A stretch of 33,558 nucleotides of DNA. Origin: Desulfobacteraceae bacterium (lineage in GTDB: Bacteria > Desulfobacterota > Desulfobacteria > Desulfobacterales > ETH-SRB1). Location of the stretch: NCBI GenBank assembly GCA_030593145.1, contig JAUVHU010000023.1, forward strand, positions 1 through 33,558, in the 5' to 3' direction. Numbering within the stretch: position 1 is the first letter of the stretch; each line of letters starts with the position of its first letter. The position numbers and the translations under genes were made by a program. This document shows, one piece after another, positions 8,154 through 16,540 of the stretch. The notes below the pieces were generated by a model. That model worked only from the letters and a program-made list of their open reading frames with translations. It had not been told where the DNA came from and searched no databases.

Positions 8154-8906
8154 TCAAGAAATATTTAGCCCCAGGTCCCCAAAAAGATATTGTATTAGAG
8201 CAGATGCGGCAATTGTAGCTGTTTCAGCTTTCAGTACGCGTGGGCCAAGAGCGGAAATAAGGAAACCGCAGTTTCTGGCGCTTTCAATCTCCTTGGATGT
8301 AAAGCCTCCCTCGGGGCCAATCATTATGCAAATTGTACTAATATGTTTGTCATGTTTTGTAAGTATCGAGTTAATAGATTTTGTTTCATTTTCATAAAAA
8401 ACTATTTTCAGATTACAATTCTTTACTGCTTTTAACATATCTTCAAAGGATACTGTTGTTCCGATTTCTGTAATTCGGCTTCGCTTGCATTGTTTCGGAG
8501 CTTCAATCGCGATTTTTTTCCATCTTTCCATACGAGCGGCAAGCCGTTTTTTGTCTGGTCTGGGTATAGATCGCCTTGCAATAAAAGGTATCCATTTTGT
8601 TATTCCAAGCTCCGATAATTGTCTGACAAGTGTGTCCATTTTCCTTTCTTTTAAAAATGCCTGGGCTACGATAATTTGAACAGGTGATTCTGTTTTTGAT
8701 TGGAAACGGCGAGTTATCAATACTTCAACACTATTGGCAGATAAATGTACTATTTTAGCTTCGTATTCAAGGCCAAGGCCGTCAAAAAGCCCTATCATAT
8801 CTCCAGACTTCAGTCGCAACACCTTTTTTATATGTTTTGCATCAGTGCCGGTGATGATCGATGTTGAGCCGATAATATCTGATTGATTAATATAAAAATA
8901 TCTCAT
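8154..8906 (-). CDS. rsmE: 16S rRNA (uracil-1498-N3)-methyltransferase
   Basis: The 250-aa SPOUT-class methyltransferase methylates N3 of U1498 in 16S rRNA using SAM. An N-terminal PUA-like part (RYFYINQ, DAKHIKKVLRLKSGD) precedes the knotted domain with QAFLKERKMDTLVRQLSELG, ERWKKIAIEAPKQCKR, MIGPEGGFTSKEIE and LGPRVLKAETA, all RsmE hallmarks. Length is normal for the family. It sits just downstream (same strand sense) of the word element at 8986-9119 and upstream of tRNA-Phe; the 330-bp gap to its right holds that element and a promoter for the opposite strand. Confidence 0.95.
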   Translation of the reverse strand: MRYFYINQSDIIGSTSIITGTDAKHIKKVLRLKSGDMIGLFDGLGLEYEAKIVHLSANSVEVLITRRFQSKTESPVQIIVAQAFLKERKMDTLVRQLSELGITKWIPFIARRSIPRPDKKRLAARMERWKKIAIEAPKQCKRSRITEIGTTVSFEDMLKAVKNCNLKIVFYENETKSINSILTKHDKHISTICIMIGPEGGFTSKEIESARNCGFLISALGPRVLKAETATIAASALIQYLFGDLGLNIS

Positions 8907-8985
8907 AATGTTTTATTATAATTTAAACTTGCATTCCGCAAATCATTTTTTTTGGTGGAATCGTAACAATTAAAAAAGCGAACAA

Positions 8986-9119
8986 TTCAGCCACAAAGGC
9001 ACTAAGACACCAAGATTATAGTATAATTCTTAATGTACAGTATATGCCGTATACGCAACTTTTTTCTTCTCTTTTAGATAATTACAATTAAAGTCCTTTT
9101 GTGTCTTTGTGGCTGAACT
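8986..9119. repeat. Inverted word array, CACAAAGRCAC type
   Basis: The left arm (8986-9013) reads ttcagccacaaaggcacta and continues with agacacc words. The right arm (9091-9119) has tttgtgtctttgtggctgaa in the opposite sense. The arms pair over roughly 25 bases with mismatches around an AT-rich middle of about 75 bp. The arm is an iterated, imperfect 9-nt word (CACAAAGGC / ACTAAGACA). There is no gene. It lies in the gap between divergent rsmE and the acidic-protein gene. Confidence 0.6.
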
Positions 9120-9139
9120 TTTACAAAAAAGCAAATATC

Positions 9140-9167
9140 TTGACACATACATATACTGTATGATAAT
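9140..9167 (+). promoter_or_regulatory. Sigma-70-type promoter for the acidic-protein gene
   Basis: A consensus TTGACA (9140-9145) is followed after 16 bp by GATAAT (9162-9167). Transcription would start near 9174, giving a leader of about 60 nt before ATG 9236. It is the clearest promoter match in the window. Confidence 0.55.
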
Positions 9168-9235
9168 TTCCTAATTTATAATAGGCTGTTAATATTAAAT
9201 AATGGTGCATAATATTTTAGCAATCTGGGGTTATT

Positions 9236-9709
9236 ATGATAGATAATAATGAGACCGGTAAAGCAAATGAAGCGGAAAAACTTCTGGAAGATGAAGATAT
9301 TATAGAACTAACCGACGAGGCTGTTAATGCATCTGAAGAGGAAACAATAGAACTGACGGATGTTGTTGAGCAACCTCCTTTAACGGATGATGACTCGGAA
9401 ACCGGTCTTGTGCTCGATGAAGTATTTGATGAAGAGCGTAGTAAAGAACAGATCATAGAGGATGATTTTATCGGTTCGATAGGGATGGAGTTAGAACCTG
9501 AAGACACGCAAGAAAAAGATCTTGTTTCTGAGACTCTTTCTTTGTCTCCTGAACAGATAGATAAGGCTTTAGAGCGTATTATAAAGAAAATGTATTCCGA
9601 AAAGATAGAGAGTATGATTGCTGAGATGATTGAAAAAGCGGTTACCAAGGCGATAGAAATGATGAAAGGGACACTGATAGATGGTGCGGAGGGAGTAGGT
9701 AAGGATTAG
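9236..9709 (+). CDS. Acidic protein of unknown function with IELTD repeats
   Basis: I do not recognise a named family. The 157-aa product is strongly acidic. Its first half carries a repeated motif, DIIELTDEAV (21-30) and TIELTDVVE (37-45), followed by a related GLVLDEVFDEE, and is probably disordered. The second half (about 103-147) is a predicted amphipathic helix region: LSPEQIDKALERIIKKMY, then EKIESMIAEMIEKAVTKAI. There is no signal peptide or membrane segment. A promoter lies at 9140-9167. The last codon and stop (GAT TAG) lie in a GGGATT word array. Its position before valS may be incidental, as 220 bp of repeat-rich DNA separate them. Confidence 0.65.
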   Translation: MIDNNETGKANEAEKLLEDEDIIELTDEAVNASEEETIELTDVVEQPPLTDDDSETGLVLDEVFDEERSKEQIIEDDFIGSIGMELEPEDTQEKDLVSETLSLSPEQIDKALERIIKKMYSEKIESMIAEMIEKAVTKAIEMMKGTLIDGAEGVGKD

Positions 9710-9780
9710 GGGATTAAGTGGTAGGGATTAACGGATTAAAATGTTTATGATAAGAGAATATTGAACGGCAGAGTAAAGCG
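9703..9780. repeat. GGGATT word array plus 29-bp core copy
   Basis: From the stop codon of the acidic gene onward the DNA reads as GGGATTAAG-like words (9703-9740), followed by a core segment at 9749-9777. That segment is an exact reverse complement, by eye, of 30470-30498. No opposite arm is evident. The rest of the gap to valS (9781-9932) is AT-rich with no gene seen. Confidence 0.6.
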
Positions 9781-9932
9781 TTCATAGCCTTTTAGAACAA
9801 AATTCTATCTCTAAGGGTATGTGGGTAACAAAAAACTAAATTTTTCGAGGTCTGTAATTAATACAACTGTTGGGGATTATTTGATAATCCCCTTTTTCAA
9901 TTTTTTAAATAGTTTTTTAAGGTGAATTGTAT

Positions 9933-12611
9933 ATGAGTTCAAATTTACTTGAAAAGGGTTATGAGCCACAAGACGTTGAAAAACGCTGGTATGATTTTTG
10001 GGAAAAAGAACAACTGTTTGCCGCTGATGAAGAGGGCGCTCAGAAAAGTTATTCCATTGTGATCCCACCGCCTAATGTTACCGGTGTGCTTCACATGGGG
10101 CATGCATTAAATATTACATTGCAGGATATTCTTTGCCGCTACAGGAGGCTGCGAGGAGATAATGTTTTATGGATGCCGGGAACAGATCACGCGGGTATTG
10201 CGACCCAGAATGTTGTGGAAAGAAAACTTGCTGCTGAAGGGTTGAATCGCCACACGCTTGGCAGGGATAAATTTATCGAGGCTGTATGGGAGTGGCGCAA
10301 AGAGTATGGAAGCGCAATAATTAATCAGCTTAAAGCTCTTGGGGCTTCATGTGACTGGAAACGTGAACGCTTTACAATGGATGATGGGTTGTCACGTTCA
10401 GTGCGGAAGGTTTTTGTAACTCTATTTAATGAAGGTCTTATCTATCGCGGCAATTATATGATTAACTGGTGCCCGCGCTGCAACACAGCTCTTGCCGATC
10501 TTGAGGTCGAACATGATGATCATAACGGCCATCTTTATTATATCCGCTATCCTTTTGCAAAAGGTTCAGGCAGTATAATTATTGCCACTACCAGACCTGA
10601 AACCATGCTGGGTGATACAGCGCTGGCTGTAAATCCTGATGATGAGCGGTATCAAAACATTGATTCCGACCATGTAATTCTTCCACTTGTAAACAAGGAA
10701 ATTCCCATAATCAAAGACTCTTATGTTGACATGTCATTCGGAACAGGCGGGCTTAAGGTTACACCTGCTCATGATCCTAACGACTTTGAGATAGGGTTGC
10801 GCCATAATCTTCAAACCGTAAAGGTTATTGGAGATGACGGGTTTATGACGTCAGAAGCCGGTAGATTTGAAGGGCTTGATCGGTTTAAATGCAGGGATGC
10901 TGTTATTAAAGCGCTTAAAAAGGAAGGATACCTGGAAAAAATCGAGCAGTACAACCACAGTGTCGGGCATTGTTACAGATGCAAGACAGTTGTTGAGCCG
11001 AACCTTTCGGAACAGTGGTTTATTAAAACAAAGCCGCTTGCTGAAAAAGCTATAAAAGCGGTTGAAAAAGGCGAGACAAAGATTATTCCTTCAGTCTGGA
11101 ATAAAACATATTTTGACTGGATGCATAACATAAAAGACTGGTGCATCTCGCGACAGATATGGTGGGGACATCAGATTCCCGCGTGGACATGTGAAAATTG
11201 CGGTGAGCTGGTGGTTGCGATAGATACACCTGAATCATGCCCGGCCTGCGGTGGGCATGATCTTGCGCAGGATGATGATGTTCTGGACACCTGGTTCAGT
11301 TCTGCGCTATGGCCTTTTTCCACCATGGGATGGCCGGACAAGACAATACTTTTAGATAAGTTTTATCCAACATCAGTACTGATTACAGGTTTTGACATCC
11401 TCTTTTTCTGGATAGCGAGGATGATGATGATGGGTATCCACTTTCTGGGAGAGGCGCCGTTTAAAGATGTTTATGTGCATGCTCTGGTGCGTGACGAAGA
11501 CGGTAAAAAGATGAGCAAGTCAAAGGGGAATGTTATTGACCCGCTGAGTGTTATAAACAGGTATGGAACAGATGCCTTCCGTTTTACTTTAGCGGCTTTT
11601 GCGGCACAGGGACGGGATATAAAGATGTCTGAAAAGCGGGTAGAAGGATACCGCAATTTTATAAATAAGCTATGGAATGCCGCCAGGTTTGCCCTGATGC
11701 ATATAACTGAAGAGAATTCAAAACCTTTCAGTCTTCAGCCTTCAGCTTCCAGCCTTTCTCTTACGGATCGATGGATTCTATCAAGGCTGAATAGTGTTAC
11801 TAAGACTGTTTCCGATGATCTTGACAACTACAGGTTTAATGATGCAGCCGGCACTCTTTACAAATTTGTATGGCATGAATTCTGCGACTGGTACCTGGAA
11901 TCTATAAAGCCATGCCTGTATGGCAAGGAAGAAGAGGGCAGACGTCAATCAACAACTGGTGTGCTGTGGTTTGTCCTGCGGAATACACTAATTTTGCTTC
12001 ATCCATTTATACCTTTTGTAACAGAAGAAATCTGGCATAAACTTCCGGGAACAAAGGGTTCTATTATGAAGGCGGTATTTCCTTTGGATAGTCCGGATGA
12101 TGCGTGTTATTTTCATGATCAGGAAGCTGAATCAACAATGGAATTAATTACAGAAATAATTTCCGGGATTAGAAATGTCAGGGGTGAAATGAATATTCCG
12201 CCGTCATCATTACTTGATGTTTCTGTACAGTCACAGAATACAACCACAAGGGAAATAATAAAAAAGCACCAGGATATTGTTATAAACCTTGCCGGACTGA
12301 AAAACCTTGCGGTTGAACAAACCGGTGAAAAGCCGAAGGCATCGGCTACAGCTATTGTTGGTAATGCTGCTATTTTTGTTTCACTTGAAGGAATAATCGA
12401 TTTTGCAAAAGAGGCAAAGCGGCTTGAAAAGGAGGTCGGGAAACTATCAGTGGAGCTTTCTGCGCTGTCAAAGAAATTGAACAATGAGGATTTTCTTCAA
12501 AAGGCGCCGGAATCGGTGGTTGAAAAGGTTAAGGAAAAGCACAGAGTCATTCTTGAAAAGCAGCAGAAATTAGAGGCAAACCTGGATAAGATTAAGGGAT
12601 TGAGGGATTGA
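9933..12611 (+). CDS. valS: Valyl-tRNA synthetase
   Basis: This class I synthetase charges tRNA-Val and has an editing domain. The start is ATG 9933, with AAGGTG at 9919-9924; the frame is open to a TTG at 9927. The product is 892 aa, normal for ValS. Visible motifs are PPPNVTGVLHMGHAL (HIGH-type), TTRPETMLGDTA in the CP1 editing domain, WTCENCG and SCPACGG cysteine pairs, and KKMSKSKGN (near 526). The C-terminal tRNA-binding coiled coil runs from KEAKRLEKEVGKL to the end. Two oddities are seen. An iterated CTTCAGCCTTCAGCTTCCAGC stretch (about 11731-11755) encodes the linker SLQPSASSLSL. The last residues, IKGLRD, and the stop codon are encoded by a GGGATT word array. Confidence 0.97.
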   Translation: MSSNLLEKGYEPQDVEKRWYDFWEKEQLFAADEEGAQKSYSIVIPPPNVTGVLHMGHALNITLQDILCRYRRLRGDNVLWMPGTDHAGIATQNVVERKLAAEGLNRHTLGRDKFIEAVWEWRKEYGSAIINQLKALGASCDWKRERFTMDDGLSRSVRKVFVTLFNEGLIYRGNYMINWCPRCNTALADLEVEHDDHNGHLYYIRYPFAKGSGSIIIATTRPETMLGDTALAVNPDDERYQNIDSDHVILPLVNKEIPIIKDSYVDMSFGTGGLKVTPAHDPNDFEIGLRHNLQTVKVIGDDGFMTSEAGRFEGLDRFKCRDAVIKALKKEGYLEKIEQYNHSVGHCYRCKTVVEPNLSEQWFIKTKPLAEKAIKAVEKGETKIIPSVWNKTYFDWMHNIKDWCISRQIWWGHQIPAWTCENCGELVVAIDTPESCPACGGHDLAQDDDVLDTWFSSALWPFSTMGWPDKTILLDKFYPTSVLITGFDILFFWIARMMMMGIHFLGEAPFKDVYVHALVRDEDGKKMSKSKGNVIDPLSVINRYGTDAFRFTLAAFAAQGRDIKMSEKRVEGYRNFINKLWNAARFALMHITEENSKPFSLQPSASSLSLTDRWILSRLNSVTKTVSDDLDNYRFNDAAGTLYKFVWHEFCDWYLESIKPCLYGKEEEGRRQSTTGVLWFVLRNTLILLHPFIPFVTEEIWHKLPGTKGSIMKAVFPLDSPDDACYFHDQEAESTMELITEIISGIRNVRGEMNIPPSSLLDVSVQSQNTTTREIIKKHQDIVINLAGLKNLAVEQTGEKPKASATAIVGNAAIFVSLEGIIDFAKEAKRLEKEVGKLSVELSALSKKLNNEDFLQKAPESVVEKVKEKHRVILEKQQKLEANLDKIKGLRD

Positions 12612-12682
12612 GGGATTGAGGGATTAAATTCAACAGGATACCTTTAATTCCTAAATTCCCTAATTCCTTAATCTCTAAATTT
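12591..12682. repeat. Empty GGGATT word element (valS-nadC)
   Basis: The left arm (12591-12626) is gggattga iterated. The core at 12620-12648 includes ATTAAATTCAACAGGATACC. The right arm (12645-12682) reads aattcctaaattccctaatt and onward, the reverse sense of the left. It matches the cores at 16574-16601 and 21671-21698 with one or two differences. It has no reading frame inside. It supplies the valS stop codon and ends just before the nadC ribosome-binding site. Confidence 0.75.
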
Positions 12683-12695
12683 AATGAGGATTTGC

Positions 12696-13523
12696 ATGAA
12701 TTCAATAGAGCAATTAATTGAAATAGCGCTGCAAGAGGATATCGGTTCAGGAGATATTACCACAGACAATCTTGTTAAACCTGATATTAAGGGGCATGGC
12801 AAAATAATAGCTAAAGAACAACTCGTTATTGCGGGGCTCGATATTGCCTGCCGTGTTTTTGAACGTCTTGACCCTCAGATTGTTTATAAACCGTTATTTA
12901 TAGATGGTGACAGAGTAGAAAACGGTGAAGTTGTTGTAGAGATTGAGGGTAAACTTTGCGGTCTGCTTGTAGGCGAACGGACTGCTTTGAATTTTCTGCA
13001 GCGCCTTTCAGGTATTGCAACATATGTGAGGTCGTATGTGGATATGCTTGGAGATAGAGACGTGCGTCTTGTTGATACAAGAAAAACCGTTCCCGGATGG
13101 CGCGTTTTAGAAAAATATGCTGTTCGTGTCGGCGGGGCATACAACCACCGGATGGGGCTGTATGACGGTGTGCTGATAAAGGATAATCATATTTCCGTAT
13201 GTGGAGGCATTAATAAAGCTGTAGATAATATCCGAAACAGTGTGTCTCATTTTATGAAGATAGAGGTTGAGGTTTCAGATCTTGATGGTGTGAGAGAAGC
13301 CATAGATTCCGGCGTTGATATTATCATGTTAGACAACATGGATATAAAACAGATAAAAGAGGCGGTTGAGTTTATAAATGGAAAGGCCTTGGTTGAAGTG
13401 TCCGGCGGGATAACAATTGACAACCTGAATCATCTGGCAGATGTCGGTGTTGATATAATATCGTCAGGGGCTTTAACCCACCATGCACAATCTGTTGATT
13501 TGAGTATGCGGATAGATGTTTAA
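12696..13523 (+). CDS. nadC: Nicotinate-nucleotide pyrophosphorylase (quinolinate phosphoribosyltransferase)
   Basis: The enzyme converts quinolinate and PRPP to nicotinate mononucleotide in de novo NAD synthesis. I start at ATG 12696 because GAGGA (12686-12690) precedes it; ATG 12684 would place that site inside the gene. The product is 275 aa, normal length. Motifs seen are EDIGSGDITT, ERTALNFLQRLSGIAT, VDTRKTVPGWRVLEKYAV, KDNHI and EVSGGI near the C-terminus. It is codirectional with valS, separated only by the empty word element. A possible nadK lies at the right edge of the window but is not linked. Confidence 0.96.
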   Translation: MNSIEQLIEIALQEDIGSGDITTDNLVKPDIKGHGKIIAKEQLVIAGLDIACRVFERLDPQIVYKPLFIDGDRVENGEVVVEIEGKLCGLLVGERTALNFLQRLSGIATYVRSYVDMLGDRDVRLVDTRKTVPGWRVLEKYAVRVGGAYNHRMGLYDGVLIKDNHISVCGGINKAVDNIRNSVSHFMKIEVEVSDLDGVREAIDSGVDIIMLDNMDIKQIKEAVEFINGKALVEVSGGITIDNLNHLADVGVDIISSGALTHHAQSVDLSMRIDV

Positions 13524-13525
13524 CC

Positions 13526-13614
13526 TCAGAGGTTGGATGTCAGAGGTCAGAGGCTAAAAGATAAGTCAAGTGGGAGCGGCTTTCAGTCACGAAATTAGGT
13601 GCCAGAGGTCGGAA
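13526..13614. repeat. GTCAGAGG word array
   Basis: After the nadC stop codon come gatgtcagaggtcagaggc and, 50 bp further on, ggtgccagaggtcggaagc: short imperfect words resembling 655-690. They fill the gap between convergent nadC and the REC-GGDEF gene. No good inverted arm is seen. Confidence 0.4.
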
Positions 13615-13623
13615 GCTAATGAT

Positions 13624-14550
13624 TTAAGCGCCTGATGATGAAGATTTGTCGGCAAACAGGGAGCAAACTCTGTTCCGGCCCTTTTGCTTTGCAGCGTACA
13701 TTGCCATATCAGCTCGGTGGACAAGTGTGGATATTTTTTCGTTGGAATTATATTCGGTAACACCTATGCTTATGGTTACATGGACAATTTTCTCAGGTTT
13801 TGGCGTAAACTCTTCAGATTCCATTGCGATTCTTATTCTTGGGGCAACAATTTCAGCCTCCTTGCAGGTAGTTTCAGGTAGGATAATCGTAAATTCCTCG
13901 CCACCATATCTATATGCGGAATCCATTGTTCTAAGGCACGACTTGATTATCCAGCTGAGTCTGACCAGAACCTTGTCACCCTCCACATGGCCATAAGTAT
14001 CATTATATTTTTTGAAATGATCAATATCTATAAAAAAAAGTGAAAACGGACGATGATATCGTTTAAACCTGTCAACCTCGAGATCAAGCTGCTTATAAAA
14101 ATGTCTTGAATTATAAAGTTTTGTAAGACCATCAGTTATCGCAAGTTTTTGCGATTCTTCAAGCATTTTGACACGTTCAATTGTGATCTCCCGCTCTTTT
14201 AATACTCTTTTTAACCTGAGCAGCAGCTCTTCAAGTCGTATTGGTTTAAAGATAATATCGCTGGCGCCTATGGTAATTGCGTCTTCATGAGAGTAGTCTT
14301 CCCTGTAACCGGTAATAACAATAACATCTGTATCGTATTTTTCTTTGATTAAACCGGTAAGTTCCAGACCATCCATTCCAGGCATAACAATATCTGTTAT
14401 TACGACATCCTGATTGTTTGTTTTTAATAAATCAAGGGCTTCATCTGCGCTGGAGGCTGTGGATGAGATATATCCTGCATTCTCAATAAATTCGTGCAAT
14501 GATTCTCTTGTAGATTTATCATTATCAACAATTAATATTTTAGATTTCAT
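13624..14550 (-). CDS. Response regulator diguanylate cyclase (REC-GGDEF)
   Basis: The 308-aa cytoplasmic protein is predicted to make c-di-GMP from GTP when phosphorylated. The REC domain (1-120) has the acidic pocket DND (9-11), phosphoacceptor D53 in ITDIVMP, the conserved Thr in VIVITGY and Lys in FKPIRLEEL. The GGDEF domain (about 140-300) starts with DGLTKLYNSRHF, has FFIDIDHFKKYNDTYGH and a GGEEF active site near 216-220. It also has an RxxD product-inhibition site (RTMD) five residues before GGEEF. No sensor kinase is adjacent. It is monocistronic here and convergent with nadC. The cNMP-type domain on the RND protein is a conceivable but unproven link. Confidence 0.93.
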   Translation of the reverse strand: MKSKILIVDNDKSTRESLHEFIENAGYISSTASSADEALDLLKTNNQDVVITDIVMPGMDGLELTGLIKEKYDTDVIVITGYREDYSHEDAITIGASDIIFKPIRLEELLLRLKRVLKEREITIERVKMLEESQKLAITDGLTKLYNSRHFYKQLDLEVDRFKRYHRPFSLFFIDIDHFKKYNDTYGHVEGDKVLVRLSWIIKSCLRTMDSAYRYGGEEFTIILPETTCKEAEIVAPRIRIAMESEEFTPKPEKIVHVTISIGVTEYNSNEKISTLVHRADMAMYAAKQKGRNRVCSLFADKSSSSGA

Positions 14551-14603
14551 TTTTGTTTGTATGATAAATAGTTGTTGATTATAATCTTTATTTCGTAAAT
14601 ATT

Positions 14604-14663
14604 GATGGCGTTGTAAAAAGTCGAAAAGCTACTTTTTACGAACCGTAATAGTTTCGTAAAAAA
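14604..14663. repeat. Short gatggc element between divergent genes
   Basis: It begins gatggcgttgtaaaaagtc and is followed by an inverted ctactttttacgaac and then a further tttcgtaaaaaatt. The hairpin GTAAAAAGT...ACTTTTTAC has a 10-nt loop. It lies upstream of both lepA and the REC-GGDEF gene, so it could influence either promoter. Confidence 0.6.
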
Positions 14664-14743
14664 TTAGATTTATTGTTTTTAACCATAAAGACGGATTCTG
14701 TCAATCGTCTTTTTTTTGAGTCCATAAGGTTTGATTTTTATAG

Positions 14744-16540
14744 ATGGGAAATATTAGAAACTTCAGCATAATTGCTCATATTGATCACGGCAAATCCACT
14801 TTGTCTGACCGTCTTATCCAGGCCACTGATATAGTGTCTGACCGGGATTTTCAGGATCAGATTCTTGACACCATGGATATAGAACGGGAGCGCGGTATCA
14901 CGATAAAAAGCCAGAGCGTCTGCCTTCCATATACTGCAAAGGACGGACGAACATATACTTTGAACTTGATAGACACTCCTGGCCACGTGGACTTTACTTA
15001 TGAAGTTTCACGAGCTCTTGCTTCCTGTGAAGGGGCTCTTCTTTTGATAGACGCAAGCCAGGGCGTTGAGGCACAGACTCTGGCCAATCTTTATCTCGCC
15101 ATGGAACACGATCTTGTAATTATTCCTGTTATCAATAAAATAGATTTGCCGTCTGCTGATATTGAAAGGGTGAAAGGGCAGATAGAAAAGGATCTTGGGC
15201 TTGATCCTGAAGAAGCGATTCTTATATCAGCCAAGGAAGGAATCGGTATAGAAGGTGTACTCGAAGGTGTTGTACAAAAACTTCCGCCTCCCTCAGGAGA
15301 CTCAAGCGCGCCCTTTAAGGCTTTGATTTTTGATTCACATTACGATTCTTTCCGTGGCACTATTATTCATTTCCGGGTATTTGAGGGTAAAATAAAGCCG
15401 GGCGATCTTATTTCCTTTATGACAAATAAGGCTGTGTACAAAATAGAGGAGTTAGGAATATTTCAGATAAACCGGGTGCCGCAGAAAGAGCTTTCAGCAG
15501 GTCAGGTGGGGTATATTATCGCGGGGATTAAAACAGTAAGTGATATAAAATGCGGCGATACAATTACATTAAAGAACATGCCCTGTAAAACTCCGATATT
15601 GGGATTTAAGGAGGCAAAGCCGGTTGTCTTTTCTTCAATTTATCCTGTTGCTGCCGACGATTATGAAGAACTTATTGTTGCGATGGAAAAACTCAAGCTG
15701 AATGATGCCTCTCTGATTTATGAAAAAGATAGTTCCGCGGCTTTAGGTTTTGGCTTTCGCTGCGGCTTTCTGGGCCTTCTACATCTCGAGGTTGTACAGG
15801 AAAGGCTTGAGCGTGAATATAATCTTTCCCTTATATTAACAGCGCCGTCTGTTCGGTACAAACTGATTATGCAGGACGGTTCAATGCTCATAATTGATAA
15901 CCCCGCCTTATATCCTGATCCAACTATTATCGAACATACTGAGGAGCCGTTTATTCGTGCCTCAATTATAATACCGGATCATTACATGGGTGCGGTTATG
16001 AAACTGTGTCTTGATCGTCGGGGAATAAATCGAAATTATCAGTACCTTACAAATGATCGCCTTGAAATGATTTTTGAATTGCCACTTGCAGAGATAGTTT
16101 ATGATTTTTATGACAGACTCAAATCCATTACCCAGGGCTATGGATCGTTTGATTACGATATGCTTGATTACAGAAATACCGATCTTGTAAAGCTTGATAT
16201 GTTAATTAATGGAGATCGTGTTGACGCGCTTTCTCAGCTTGTTCACAGGGACAGAGCTGTTGAAAGGGCAAGGCGTGCCTGTGAAAAGCTGCGAGGTGAA
16301 ATTCCAAAGCAGATGTTTAAAATAGCCATACAGGGAGCTATTGGCGGGAAAATAATAGCTCGGAAGACTGTTTCCGCTTTTAGAAAGGATGTTACGGCAA
16401 AATGTTATGGCGGGGATATTTCCAGAAAACGCAAGCTTCTTGAAAAGCAGAAAAAAGGGAAGAAAAGAATGAAGATGATAGGCAAGGTAATGATTCCTCA
16501 GTCTGCATTTTTGTCGGTTTTGAAAACAGATGGGGATTAG
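14744..16540 (+). CDS. lepA: Elongation factor 4 (back-translocating GTPase)
   Basis: The 598-aa translational GTPase acts on stalled or mistranslocated ribosomes. The G domain has AHIDHGKST (11-19), DTPGH (near 76-80) and NKID (near 131). A LepA-specific C-terminal domain follows, with basic segments KCYGGDISRKRKLLEKQKKG and KMIGKVMIPQSAF. Length is standard (about 600). AAGG lies upstream of the ATG. The last codon and stop (GAT TAG) fall at the start of the S23-containing word element, so the C-terminus has an unusual final GD. It heads a codirectional run with S23, leuC and leuD. Confidence 0.97.
   Translation: MGNIRNFSIIAHIDHGKSTLSDRLIQATDIVSDRDFQDQILDTMDIERERGITIKSQSVCLPYTAKDGRTYTLNLIDTPGHVDFTYEVSRALASCEGALLLIDASQGVEAQTLANLYLAMEHDLVIIPVINKIDLPSADIERVKGQIEKDLGLDPEEAILISAKEGIGIEGVLEGVVQKLPPPSGDSSAPFKALIFDSHYDSFRGTIIHFRVFEGKIKPGDLISFMTNKAVYKIEELGIFQINRVPQKELSAGQVGYIIAGIKTVSDIKCGDTITLKNMPCKTPILGFKEAKPVVFSSIYPVAADDYEELIVAMEKLKLNDASLIYEKDSSAALGFGFRCGFLGLLHLEVVQERLEREYNLSLILTAPSVRYKLIMQDGSMLIIDNPALYPDPTIIEHTEEPFIRASIIIPDHYMGAVMKLCLDRRGINRNYQYLTNDRLEMIFELPLAEIVYDFYDRLKSITQGYGSFDYDMLDYRNTDLVKLDMLINGDRVDALSQLVHRDRAVERARRACEKLRGEIPKQMFKIAIQGAIGGKIIARKTVSAFRKDVTAKCYGGDISRKRKLLEKQKKGKKRMKMIGKVMIPQSAFLSVLKTDGD

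Noticed and set aside
9217-9648. 143-codon minus-strand Ser-rich frame
   Set aside because: It is the antisense of the acidic Glu/Asp-rich gene; Ser-rich composition is the expected shadow.
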